Source of the DNA: Streptomyces natalensis ATCC 27448 | GTDB taxonomy: Bacteria > Actinomycetota > Actinomycetes > Streptomycetales > Streptomycetaceae | DNA: 64,000 nt | Reading direction: 5' to 3' | Assembly (NCBI RefSeq): GCF_000935125.1 | Contig: NZ_JRKI01000034.1 | Span: forward strand, 558,001 to 622,000 | In this document: positions 25,224 to 33,390 of the stretch, piece by piece | Position numbering within the stretch: position 1 is the first letter of the stretch | How the letters are laid out: each line of letters starts with the position of its first letter | Notes under the pieces: generated by a model | Databases searched by the model: none | Seen by the model: only the letters and a program-made list of their open reading frames with translations | Told to the model about the DNA's origin: nothing | Program-made: the position numbers and the translations under genes

Positions 25224-25267
25224 ATGGCACTCAGTGTCTTGTCAGATGGCACGCGGTGTCATACGTT
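25224..25267 (+). promoter_or_regulatory. ccr operon promoter flanked by two copies of a dyad
   Basis: TTGTCA (25239-25244) and TACGTT (25262-25267) are 17 nt apart. The dyad ATGGCAC-N3-GTGTC occurs at 25224-25238 and again at 25246-25260, 22 bp apart, one on each side of the -35 box. A dimeric regulator bound at both sites would control access to the promoter. This dyad differs from the 25-bp palindrome upstream, suggesting two regulators. Confidence 0.6.
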
Positions 25268-25491
25268 GAGAGTGTCCGGTCGACCGGTGCACAGCGACAC
25301 CCGTGCATCGGCTGTCCCAGCAACCCTTCGCGGCTGCCCCGTCCGGACGCCTGCGTCACAGGCACACCTCACACCGGCGCCGACCCCGCGCCACAGCCAC
25401 ACCGGCCGAACCGACGGCACCACCCCTGCACCACCCCCGACGTTCCCTCAAGCCGTTCCCCTCAAAAAACGTGCTTCGCCGGAGGCATCCC

Positions 25492-26829
25492 GTGAATGAA
25501 ATCCTGGACGCGATCCTCGCGCCCGACACCACCCGCGACGACTTCGCCGCGCTGGCCCTCCCCGAGTCCTACCGCGCGGTGACCGTGCACAAGGACGAGG
25601 CCGACATGTTCGCCGGCCTGCCCAGCAGGGAGAAGGACCCGCGCAAGTCGCTGCACGTCGAGGACGTGCCGGTGCCCGAACTGGGCCCGGGCGAGGCGCT
25701 GGTGGCCGTGATGGCCTCCTCCGTGAACTACAACAGCGTGTGGACCTCGATCTTCGAGCCGATGTCGACCTTCGGGTTCCTGGAGCGCTACGGCAAGCTC
25801 TCCGAGCTCACCAAGCGCCACGACCTGCCGTACCACGTCATCGGCTCCGACCTGGCCGGCGTCGTGCTGCGCACCGGACCCGGCGTCAACGCCTGGGGCC
25901 CGGGTGACGAGGTCGTCGCGCACTGTCTGTCCGTCGAGCTGGAGTCCTCCGACGGCCACAACGACACCATGCTCGACCCCGAGCAGCGGATCTGGGGCTT
26001 CGAGACCAACTTCGGCGGCCTGGCCGAGATCGCGCTGGTCAAGTCCAACCAGCTGATGCCCAAGCCCAAGCACCTGAGCTGGGAGGAGGCGGCGGCGCCC
26101 GGTCTGGTCAACTCGACCGCGTACCGCCAGCTGGTCTCGCGCAACGGCGCCGGGATGAAGCAGGGCGACAACGTCCTGATCTGGGGCGCCAGCGGCGGGC
26201 TCGGCTCGTACGCCACCCAGTTCGCGCTGGCCGGCGGGGCGAACCCGATCTGCGTGGTCTCCAGCGACAAGAAGGCCGACATCTGCCGCGCGATGGGCGC
26301 CGAGGCGATCATCGACCGCAACGCCGAGGGCTACAAGTTCTGGAAGGACGAGCAGACCCAGGACCCGCGGGAGTGGAAGCGCTTCGGCAAGCGGATCCGC
26401 GAGCTGACCGGTGGCGAGGACATCGACATCGTCTTCGAGCACCCCGGCCGCGAGACCTTCGGCGCCTCCGTGTACGTCACCCGCAAGGGCGGCACCATCA
26501 CCACCTGCGCCTCGACCTCCGGCTACATGCACGAGTACGACAACCGCTACCTGTGGATGTCGCTGAAGCGGATCATCGGCTCGCACTTCGCGAACTACCG
26601 GGAGGCGTGGGAGGCCAACCGGCTGATCGCCAAGGGCAAGATCCACCCGACGCTGTCGAAGACCTACACCCTGGAAGAGACCGGGCAGGCGGCCTACGAC
26701 GTGCACCGCAATCTGCACCAGGGCAAGGTCGGCGTGCTGGCGCTCGCGCCCGAGGAGGGGATGGGCGTGCGCGACGAGGAGATGCGCGCCGAGCACCTCG
26801 ACGCCATCAACCGCTTCCGGAACGTCTGA
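25492..26829 (+). CDS. ccr: Crotonyl-CoA carboxylase/reductase
   Basis: Converts crotonyl-CoA, CO2 and NADPH to ethylmalonyl-CoA, the key step of the ethylmalonyl-CoA pathway and a source of polyketide extender units. The protein has 445 aa, normal for the family. It shows the medium-chain reductase fold: a GroES-like N-terminal part, the NADPH site NVLIWGASGGLGSYATQFAL, the CO2-pocket region with VFEHPGRETFGASV, and a C-terminal end. The GTG at 25492 with CCGGAGG upstream gives the standard N-terminus; longer in-frame starts enter the promoter. It is first in the operon with meaA, the lyase, MaoC and the acyl-CoA dehydrogenase. Confidence 0.96.
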   Translation: MNEILDAILAPDTTRDDFAALALPESYRAVTVHKDEADMFAGLPSREKDPRKSLHVEDVPVPELGPGEALVAVMASSVNYNSVWTSIFEPMSTFGFLERYGKLSELTKRHDLPYHVIGSDLAGVVLRTGPGVNAWGPGDEVVAHCLSVELESSDGHNDTMLDPEQRIWGFETNFGGLAEIALVKSNQLMPKPKHLSWEEAAAPGLVNSTAYRQLVSRNGAGMKQGDNVLIWGASGGLGSYATQFALAGGANPICVVSSDKKADICRAMGAEAIIDRNAEGYKFWKDEQTQDPREWKRFGKRIRELTGGEDIDIVFEHPGRETFGASVYVTRKGGTITTCASTSGYMHEYDNRYLWMSLKRIIGSHFANYREAWEANRLIAKGKIHPTLSKTYTLEETGQAAYDVHRNLHQGKVGVLALAPEEGMGVRDEEMRAEHLDAINRFRNV

Positions 26830-26859
26830 GCCGGCGAAGAGGTACGGGAGACCGTTTAG

Positions 26860-28872
26860 ATGACTGAGCGTCAGAAGGATCGTCCGTGGCTGATGCGGAC
26901 GTACGCCGGGCACTCCACCGCCGAGGCGTCCAATGAGCTCTACCGGCGCAATCTCGCCAAGGGCCAGACCGGATTGTCGGTCGCGTTCGACCTCCCGACG
27001 CAGACCGGTTACGACCCCGACCACATCCTCGCCCGCGGCGAGGTCGGCCGGGTCGGGGTCCCGGTCTCCCATCTCGGCGATATGCGGCGGCTGTTCCAGG
27101 AGATACCGCTGGAGCAGATGAACACCTCGATGACCATCAACGCCACGGCCATGTGGCTGCTGGCGCTCTACCAGGTGGTCGCCGAGGAGCAGGGCGCGGA
27201 CATCACCAGGCTCCAGGGGACGACGCAGAACGACATCGTCAAGGAGTACCTGTCCCGGGGGACGCATGTCTTCCCGCCGGGGCCGAGCCTGCGGCTGACC
27301 ACCGACATGATCGCGTACACGGTCAACAACATCCCCAAGTGGAACCCGATCAACATTTGCAGTTACCACCTCCAGGAAGCGGGCGCCACTCCGGTCCAGG
27401 AGATCTCGTACGCGATGTCCACCGCCATCGCCGTCCTGGACGCGGTGTTCGCGTCAGGGCAGGTCCCCGAGGACCGCAAGGGCGACGTGGTGGCCCGGAT
27501 CTCCTTCTTCGTGAACGCGGGCGTCCGCTTCGTCGAGGAGATGTGCAAGATGCGCGCCTTCGGCCGCATCTGGGACAAGGTCACCCGCGAGCGCTACGGC
27601 ATCGAGAACCCCAAGCACCGCCGCTTCCGCTACGGCGTCCAGGTCAACTCGCTGGGCCTGACCGAGGCGCAGCCGGAGAACAACGTCCAGCGGATCGTGC
27701 TGGAGATGCTGGCGGTGACGCTGTCGAAGGACGCCCGCGCCCGCGCCGTCCAGCTCCCCGCCTGGAACGAGGCGCTGGGCCTGCCGCGGCCCTGGGACCA
27801 GCAGTGGTCGCTGCGTATCCAGCAGGTGCTGGCGCACGAGAGCGATCTGCTGGAGTACGAGGACATCTTCGCCGGCTCGCATGTCATCGAGGCCAAGGTC
27901 GACGCCCTGGTGGACGAGTGCCTGGCCGAGATCGCCCGGATCCAGGAGATGGGCGGCGCGATGGCGGCCGTCGAGTCCGGCTATCTCAAATCGCAGCTGG
28001 TCTCCTCGCACGCCGAGCGGCGGGGCCGGATCGAGGCCGGCGAGGAGAAGATCGTCGGCGTCAACTGCTTCGAGTCCACCGAGCCCAATCCGCTCACCGC
28101 GGATCTGGACACCGCCATCATGACCGTCGATCCGGCCAATGAGGCGCGGGTCGTCCAGGCGCTGCACGACTGGCGGGACAACCGGGACGAGGGCCGCGCC
28201 CAGGAGGCGCTGTCGACGCTGAAGAAGACCGCGGCGGGCGACGGCAACCTTTTCGCGGCGACCCTGGAGTGTGCGCGGGCCGGTGTGACAACCGGCGAAT
28301 GGGCCTGGGCGCTGCGGGACGTCTTCGGCGAGTTCCGGGCGCCGACGGGTGTCTCGGGCGCGCCGCTGGCCGTCACGGCCGAGGCGGGCACCCCGCTGGC
28401 GCTGGTCCGCGACAAGGTCGCCAGGACCGCCGCCGACCTGGGCGGCGGCAAACTGCGCCTGCTGGTGGGCAAGCCCGGTCTGGACGGACACAGCAACGGC
28501 GCCGAGCAGATCGCCGTACGCGCCCGCGATGCCGGTTTCGAGGTGGTCTACCAGGGCATCCGGCTGACCCCCGAGCAGATCGTCTCGGCGGCCGTCGCCG
28601 AGGACGTGCACTGCGTGGGACTGTCGATCCTGTCCGGTTCGCATGCCGAGCTGGTGCCGGACGTGCTGAGCCGGCTGCGCCGCGCCGGTGTGGACGATGT
28701 GCCGGTCATCGTCGGCGGCATCATCCCTTCGGCCGATGCGGCCGCCCTCAGGGAAGTCGGGGTGGCCGCCGTGTTCACTCCGAAGGACTTCGGGATTACG
28801 GAGATCATCGGCCGTATCGTCGACGAGATCCGGAAGGCGAACAAGCTCGATCCCCTGGAGGTCCCCGCATGA
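26860..28872 (+). CDS. meaA: Ethylmalonyl-CoA mutase-like protein MeaA
   Basis: Adenosylcobalamin-dependent mutase of 670 aa that carries substrate-binding barrel and B12 domain on one chain. It should convert ethylmalonyl-CoA to methylsuccinyl-CoA. The substrate domain has SVAFDLPTQTGYDPDH and NTSMTINATAMWLLALYQ. The B12-binding DxHxxG is D542-G-H544-S-N-G547, followed by GFEVVYQGIRLTPEQIV and SGSHAELVPDV. The length and single-chain design fit Ecm rather than two-subunit methylmalonyl-CoA mutase. The start has GGGAGACC upstream and lies 30 nt after ccr; the stop overlaps the next start as ATGA. Confidence 0.95.
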   Translation: MTERQKDRPWLMRTYAGHSTAEASNELYRRNLAKGQTGLSVAFDLPTQTGYDPDHILARGEVGRVGVPVSHLGDMRRLFQEIPLEQMNTSMTINATAMWLLALYQVVAEEQGADITRLQGTTQNDIVKEYLSRGTHVFPPGPSLRLTTDMIAYTVNNIPKWNPINICSYHLQEAGATPVQEISYAMSTAIAVLDAVFASGQVPEDRKGDVVARISFFVNAGVRFVEEMCKMRAFGRIWDKVTRERYGIENPKHRRFRYGVQVNSLGLTEAQPENNVQRIVLEMLAVTLSKDARARAVQLPAWNEALGLPRPWDQQWSLRIQQVLAHESDLLEYEDIFAGSHVIEAKVDALVDECLAEIARIQEMGGAMAAVESGYLKSQLVSSHAERRGRIEAGEEKIVGVNCFESTEPNPLTADLDTAIMTVDPANEARVVQALHDWRDNRDEGRAQEALSTLKKTAAGDGNLFAATLECARAGVTTGEWAWALRDVFGEFRAPTGVSGAPLAVTAEAGTPLALVRDKVARTAADLGGGKLRLLVGKPGLDGHSNGAEQIAVRARDAGFEVVYQGIRLTPEQIVSAAVAEDVHCVGLSILSGSHAELVPDVLSRLRRAGVDDVPVIVGGIIPSADAAALREVGVAAVFTPKDFGITEIIGRIVDEIRKANKLDPLEVPA

Positions 28873-29831
28873 CCGCTGTGAACCGGCAGCGGGCGCGCCG
28901 CTCCTGTCTGGCCGTCCCGGGCAGCAACCCCCGCTTCCTGGAGAAGGCCCAGGGCCTGCCCGCCGACCAGGTCTTCCTGGACCTGGAGGACGCCTGCGCG
29001 CCGCTCGCCAAGGAAGGGGCCCGGCACACCGTCGTCGACGCCCTGAACAAGGGCGACTGGACGGGCAAGACCCGGGTCGTACGGGTCAACGACTGGACCA
29101 CGCACTGGACGTACCGGGACGTCATCACGGTCGTCGAGGGCGCGGGCGCCAACCTCGACTGCATCATGCTGCCGAAGGTGCAGGACGCCCAGCAGATCGT
29201 GGCGCTGGACCTGCTGCTGACCCAGATCGAGAAGACGATGGGCTACGAGGTCGGCCGGATCGGCATCGAGGCGCAGATCGAGAACGCCAAGGGTCTGGTG
29301 AACGTCGACGAGATCGCCGGTGCCTCGCCGCGCCTGGAGACCATCATCTTCGGCCCGGCCGACTTCATGGCGTCCATCAACATGAAGTCCCTGGTGGTCG
29401 GCGAGCAGCCCCCGGGCTATCCGGCGGACGCCTATCACTACATCCTCATGCGGATTCTGATGGCGGCCCGTACGCACAACCTCCAGGCCATCGACGGTCC
29501 CTATCTCCAGATCAAGAACATCGACGGCTACCGCGAGGTCGCCGGGCGGGCCGCGGCCCTGGGCTTCGACGGCAAATGGGTGCTGCACCCCGGTCAGGTC
29601 GAGGCCGCCAACGAGGTGTTCTCGCCGTCCCAGGAGGACTACGACCACGCCGAGCTGATCCTGGACGCCTACGAGTGGCACACCTCGGAGGCGGGCGGGG
29701 CCAAGGGTTCCGCGATGCTCGGTGACGAGATGATCGACGAGGCGAGCCGGAAAATGGCCCTCGTCATCGCCGGCAAGGGCCGTGCCGCAGGCATGATCCG
29801 TACATCCACGTTCGAGGCCCCGGAGGCATAA
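28869..29831 (+). CDS. HpcH/HpaI aldolase/citrate lyase family protein (beta-methylmalyl-/malyl-CoA lyase)
   Basis: Mg-dependent CoA-ester lyase of 320 aa. CitE/Mcl1 landmarks are RRSCLAVPGSNPRFLEKAQG, the acid pair in VFLDLEDACAP, the metal glutamate in IEAQIENAKGL, and GPADFMASIN. In the pathway it would split beta-methylmalyl-CoA to glyoxylate and propionyl-CoA and join glyoxylate with acetyl-CoA to malyl-CoA. A free-malate thioesterase (Mcl2) is not obvious nearby. The ATG at 28869 overlaps the meaA stop by ATGA, showing coupled translation. The assignment of the reaction rests on operon context. Confidence 0.9.
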   Translation: MTAVNRQRARRSCLAVPGSNPRFLEKAQGLPADQVFLDLEDACAPLAKEGARHTVVDALNKGDWTGKTRVVRVNDWTTHWTYRDVITVVEGAGANLDCIMLPKVQDAQQIVALDLLLTQIEKTMGYEVGRIGIEAQIENAKGLVNVDEIAGASPRLETIIFGPADFMASINMKSLVVGEQPPGYPADAYHYILMRILMAARTHNLQAIDGPYLQIKNIDGYREVAGRAAALGFDGKWVLHPGQVEAANEVFSPSQEDYDHAELILDAYEWHTSEAGGAKGSAMLGDEMIDEASRKMALVIAGKGRAAGMIRTSTFEAPEA

Positions 29832-29836
29832 GCGCG

Positions 29837-30361
29837 ATGCAGTTCGGCCGTACCTATGAAGAGTTCACCGTCGGCGACGTGTACAAGCACTGGCCCGGAA
29901 AAACCGTCACGGAATACGACGACCACCTCTTTTGCCTGCTCACGATGAATCATCACCCGCTGCACATGGACAGCAACTACGCGGAGCAGACCACCGACTT
30001 CGGCAAGAACGTCGTCGTCGGTAACTACATCTATTCGCTGCTGCTGGGCATGTCGGTGCCCGATGTCTCCGGAAAGGCGATTGCCAATCTGGAGATCGAG
30101 TCGCTCAAGCACGTGGCGCCGACGTTCCACGGCGACACCCTCTACGGCGAGACGACGGTGCTCGACAAGACGCCCTCGAAGTCCAAGTCGGACCGCGGGA
30201 TCGTGTACGTCGAGACCAAGGGCTACAAGCAGGACGGCACGCTGGTCTGTGTCTTCCGGCGCAAGGTGATGGTCCCCACGGCCACGTACATCGAGGAGCG
30301 CGGCGGCGAGCAGCCCGGCCGCCCCGAGCTCAAGGCCCCTGCGGCCAAGAAGGAGAAGTAG
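29837..30361 (+). CDS. MaoC family dehydratase (mesaconyl-C1-CoA hydratase candidate)
   Basis: Hot-dog-fold hydratase of 174 aa. The hydratase-2 motif is visible as YDDHLFCLLTMNHHPLHMD, with the catalytic D and H pair, followed by GKNVVVGNYIYSLLLGMSV. It lies 5 nt after the lyase gene and 5 nt before the acyl-CoA dehydrogenase. By position it should hydrate mesaconyl-C1-CoA to beta-methylmalyl-CoA. The known methylotroph and Rhodobacter enzymes are double hot-dogs of about 350 aa, while this is a single one, so it probably works as a dimer. The C-terminal lysine/proline tail (ELKAPAAKKEK) is low-complexity. Confidence 0.88.
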   Translation: MQFGRTYEEFTVGDVYKHWPGKTVTEYDDHLFCLLTMNHHPLHMDSNYAEQTTDFGKNVVVGNYIYSLLLGMSVPDVSGKAIANLEIESLKHVAPTFHGDTLYGETTVLDKTPSKSKSDRGIVYVETKGYKQDGTLVCVFRRKVMVPTATYIEERGGEQPGRPELKAPAAKKEK

Positions 30362-30366
30362 TCACC

Positions 30367-31572
30367 ATGACCCGTCTTGCGCAGACCGAGGGCCTGACCG
30401 ACATTCAGCGGGAAATTCTCTCGACCGTCCGCGACTTCGTGGACAAGGAGATCATCCCGGTCGCCACGGAGCTGGAACACCGCGACGAATACCCCACGCA
30501 GATCGTCGAGGGGCTGAAGGAACTGGGCGTCTTCGGGCTGATGATTCCCGAGGAGTACGGCGGGCTGGGCGAGTCGCTGCTCACCTACGCGCTCACCGTC
30601 GAGGAAATCGCCCGCGGCTGGATGAGCGTCTCGGGCATCATCAACACCCACTTCATCGTGGCGTACATGCTCAAGCAGCACGGTACGCAGGAGCAGAAGG
30701 ACTATTTCCTGCCGAAGATGGCGGCCGGTGAGATCCGCGGCGCCTTCTCGATGTCCGAGCCGGCGCTGGGCTCGGACGTGTCCGCCATCTCCTCCAAGGG
30801 CGTGCGGGACGGCGACGATTACGTCCTCAACGGCCAGAAGATGTGGCTGACCAACGGCGGTTCGTCCACGCTCGTCGCGGTGCTGTGCCGTACGGACGAG
30901 GGCCACCCGGAGGGCACCGCGCCGCACAAGTCGATGACGACCTTCCTCGTGGAGAAGGAGGCGGGCTTCGGCGAGGTCCGCCCCGGCCTGACCATCCCGG
31001 GCAAGATCGACAAGATGGGCTACAAGGGCGTCGACACCACCGAGCTGATCATGGACGGCCTGCGGATCCCGGCCGACCGGGTGCTCGGCGGCCAGACCGG
31101 ACGTGGCTTCTATCACATGATGGACGGCGTCGAGGTCGGCCGGGTCAATGTCGCCGCGCGTGGCTGCGGAGTCGCCCAGCGCGCCTTCGAGCTGGGCGTT
31201 TCGTACGCGCAGCAGCGCCACACCTTCGGCAAGCCGATCGCCCAGCATCAGGCCATCCAGTTCAAACTGGCCGAAATGGCGACAAAGGTCGAAGCCGCCC
31301 ATGCGATGATGGTTAATGCCGCCCGCAAAAAGGACTCCGGCCAGCGAAACGACCTCGAAGCGGGCATGGCGAAGTACCTGGCCTCCGAGTACTGCAAGGA
31401 GGTGGTCGAGGACGCTTTCCGTATCCACGGCGGCTACGGCTTCTCGAAGGAGTACGAGATCGAGCGTCTCTACCGCGAGGCCCCGATGCTCCTGATCGGT
31501 GAAGGTACCGCCGAGATCCAGAAAATGATCATTGGTCGCCGGCTGCTGGAGGAGTACCGAATCCAGGGGTGA
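30367..31572 (+). CDS. Acyl-CoA dehydrogenase (methylsuccinyl-CoA dehydrogenase candidate)
   Basis: FAD flavoenzyme of 401 aa. Family motifs are FSMSEPALGSDVSAISSKGV, FGKPIAQHQAIQFKLAEMAT, HGGYGFSKEYEIERLYREAP and LIGEGTAEIQK, in which the glutamate is the expected catalytic base. As the last gene of the ccr operon it most likely oxidises methylsuccinyl-CoA to mesaconyl-CoA. Proteobacterial Mcd proteins are longer (about 550 aa) with an N-terminal extension, and this one has the plain acyl-CoA dehydrogenase size, so substrate choice remains to be shown. A terminator overlaps its stop codon. Confidence 0.9.
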   Translation: MTRLAQTEGLTDIQREILSTVRDFVDKEIIPVATELEHRDEYPTQIVEGLKELGVFGLMIPEEYGGLGESLLTYALTVEEIARGWMSVSGIINTHFIVAYMLKQHGTQEQKDYFLPKMAAGEIRGAFSMSEPALGSDVSAISSKGVRDGDDYVLNGQKMWLTNGGSSTLVAVLCRTDEGHPEGTAPHKSMTTFLVEKEAGFGEVRPGLTIPGKIDKMGYKGVDTTELIMDGLRIPADRVLGGQTGRGFYHMMDGVEVGRVNVAARGCGVAQRAFELGVSYAQQRHTFGKPIAQHQAIQFKLAEMATKVEAAHAMMVNAARKKDSGQRNDLEAGMAKYLASEYCKEVVEDAFRIHGGYGFSKEYEIERLYREAPMLLIGEGTAEIQKMIIGRRLLEEYRIQG

Positions 31573-31605
31573 ACGTCCCAATTGGGGCGTTTTCGTCTAG
31601 ACGAA
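31572..31605 (+). terminator. Terminator of the ethylmalonyl-CoA operon plus adjoining palindrome
   Basis: AACGTCCC-AATT-GGGGCGTT (31572-31591) forms an 8-bp stem (one G-U pair) with a 4-nt loop, starting at the last base of the stop codon. It is followed directly by the perfect 14-bp palindrome TTCGTCTAGACGAA (31592-31605). Confidence 0.75.
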
Positions 31606-31742
31606 GATCACACCCCGGTCACGGACTTCGGCCACGGATTGGCGCTGGCTCTTGGCCAGTTGCCGCCCGCACCCGATAGCATCCCAGGAAAGCCGCCGTC
31701 CCCCGTATCCCTACGCGGCATCCTCCGCTACGAAGGTCATTC

Positions 31743-32390
31743 ATGCCCCACAGCCAATCCTCTGCACAACGCGGTCGCGTCCGCCTCGCGCGCGGAGCGT
31801 CGCCGTGGCTCCTCCCGACCGTGGCAACGGCGGCGGTCAGCCTGGCCCGCTCCCGTCGCTCGGGACGCTGGGCCGCGCTCGCCGTGCCCACCACCGCCCT
31901 CGCGGCGGGCATGCTGTGGTTCTTCCGCGACCCCGAGCGAGAGGTCGCTCAGGGCCGTGTCATCTCCCCGGCCGACGGTGTGGTGCAGAGCATCATGCCG
32001 TGGAAGGACGGACGTACCCGCGTCGCGATCTTCATGAGCCCGCTGAATGTCCATGTCAACCGCGCCCCGCTGGCCGGCACGGTGACGTCCGTGGAGCACA
32101 TCCCCGGTGGCTTCGTTCCGGCGTTCAACAAGGAGAGCGAGAACAACGAGCGGGTGGTCTGGCACTTCGACACCGAGCTCGGCGACATCGAGATGGTGCA
32201 GATCGCCGGCGCGGTGGCCCGCCGCATCGTCCCGTACGTGCCCGAGGGCACCAAGGTCGAGCAGGGCGAGCGCATCGGCCTGATCCGTTTCGGCTCGCGC
32301 GTCGATATCTACCTCCCGGAGGGCGTCGAGGTGGCCGTCGAGGTCGGCCAGGCCACCACCGCGGGGGTGACTCGTCTTGACCGTGATTGA
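31743..32390 (+). CDS. psd: Phosphatidylserine decarboxylase proenzyme
   Basis: Makes phosphatidylethanolamine from phosphatidylserine, using a pyruvoyl group formed by self-cleavage. The 215-aa proenzyme is of the short bacterial class. Motifs include WFFRDPER, ISPADGVVQSI, FMSPLNVHVNRAPLAG and the cleavage site FGSR, where S185 would become the pyruvoyl group of the small subunit. One hydrophobic N-terminal segment gives membrane attachment. The ATG follows GAAGGTC. The 3' end overlaps the pssA start, so the two consecutive enzymes of the pathway are coupled. Confidence 0.95.
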   Translation: MPHSQSSAQRGRVRLARGASPWLLPTVATAAVSLARSRRSGRWAALAVPTTALAAGMLWFFRDPEREVAQGRVISPADGVVQSIMPWKDGRTRVAIFMSPLNVHVNRAPLAGTVTSVEHIPGGFVPAFNKESENNERVVWHFDTELGDIEMVQIAGAVARRIVPYVPEGTKVEQGERIGLIRFGSRVDIYLPEGVEVAVEVGQATTAGVTRLDRD

Positions 32391-33246
32391 TCCGGAAACA
32401 CAAGCCGGCTGGGCACCCGAGACCGAGGAGGACGGGGACGACATGCCGTTGTCCACGCGGCTGTCAATAGCGGACACCCTCACCCTCGGCAACGCCATCT
32501 GCGGCTTCATGGCCGTGTACTTCACCACCACCGGCGTCCTCATCCCGCATCTGACGGGCACCGAGGACGGCGGCATGGCGCGGCACAGCGCCGCGGTGGC
32601 CGTGATCCTGATGCTGATGGCGTCGGTCTTCGACCTCTTTGACGGACTGGTCGCCCGCAAGCTGCGTGCCTCGGCGATGGGGGCCGAGCTCGACAACCTC
32701 TCCGACCTGATCAGCTTCGGTCTGGCGCCCGCGTACTTCGTGGTGACCTGGGGCATGGTCGCCTCGGGCGCCAACCAGGCCAACCAGAAGGTCTCGGTGG
32801 TCGCGGCGGTGGTGGTGCTGCTGGCGGTGATCCTGCGGCTGGCCCGGTTCTCCTGCGTGACGCTGCGCGACGGCATCTTCCAGGGCATGCCGAGCCCCTT
32901 CGGCGCCCTGACCGTCGTCGCCATCGTGCTGCTGGAGCTGCCGTTCCTGCCGACGCTGCTGGCGATCATCGGGGTGGCCTGGCTGATGGTGAGCCGGGTC
33001 GAGTACCCCAAGCCGCGTGGCCGCCTCGCGGTGGCGATGCTCAGCTGGATCGTGCTCAGCATGGGCATGCTCGCCGCCTGGGCGCTGGACGCCCCCGGCG
33101 GCCAGCTGCTGCTGTGGACCGGCTGCTCGCTCCAGGTGGTCATGGGCGCGATGATCCCGCTGTTCGCGACGGCCCGGAGGGTGAACACCTTCCGCGACAA
33201 CCGCCGCGAGTCACGGACGGAGTCGCGCGCCGCGCAGCTGCCCTGA
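32377..33246 (+). CDS. pssA: CDP-diacylglycerol-serine O-phosphatidyltransferase
   Basis: Membrane enzyme of 289 aa that makes phosphatidylserine from CDP-diacylglycerol and serine. The CDP-alcohol phosphatidyltransferase signature DGLVAR...GAELDNLSD (D-G-x2-A-R-x8-G-x3-D-x3-D) starts near residue 90, and six to eight membrane helices are visible. I use the TTG at 32377 because GGGGGTGA is well spaced upstream; a GTG at 32383 or a later start is possible because the first 20 residues are acidic and poorly conserved. It overlaps psd by 14 bases, and its product feeds psd. Confidence 0.93.
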   Translation: MTVIDPETQAGWAPETEEDGDDMPLSTRLSIADTLTLGNAICGFMAVYFTTTGVLIPHLTGTEDGGMARHSAAVAVILMLMASVFDLFDGLVARKLRASAMGAELDNLSDLISFGLAPAYFVVTWGMVASGANQANQKVSVVAAVVVLLAVILRLARFSCVTLRDGIFQGMPSPFGALTVVAIVLLELPFLPTLLAIIGVAWLMVSRVEYPKPRGRLAVAMLSWIVLSMGMLAAWALDAPGGQLLLWTGCSLQVVMGAMIPLFATARRVNTFRDNRRESRTESRAAQLP

Positions 33247-33271
33247 CACAGCGGAGACGACGGATGAGCAG

Positions 33272-33308
33272 GCCGAGGGCCCCGGGTGGATCACCCGGGG
33301 CCCTCGGC
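33272..33308. terminator. Bidirectional terminator between pssA and glycerate kinase
   Basis: A perfect 17-bp stem (33272-33288 with 33292-33308, arm GCCGAGGGCCCCGGGTG) closes on a 3-base loop. It lies between two convergent genes and is among the strongest hairpins in the window. Confidence 0.9.
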
Positions 33309-33390
33309 GTTGTCGTGGGGCCGTCGCGGCGCTCGGACCGGCGCCGGGTACGGCTGGCCTGCGCCGCGCGGCGCTCGGGCCGGGTGCGGC

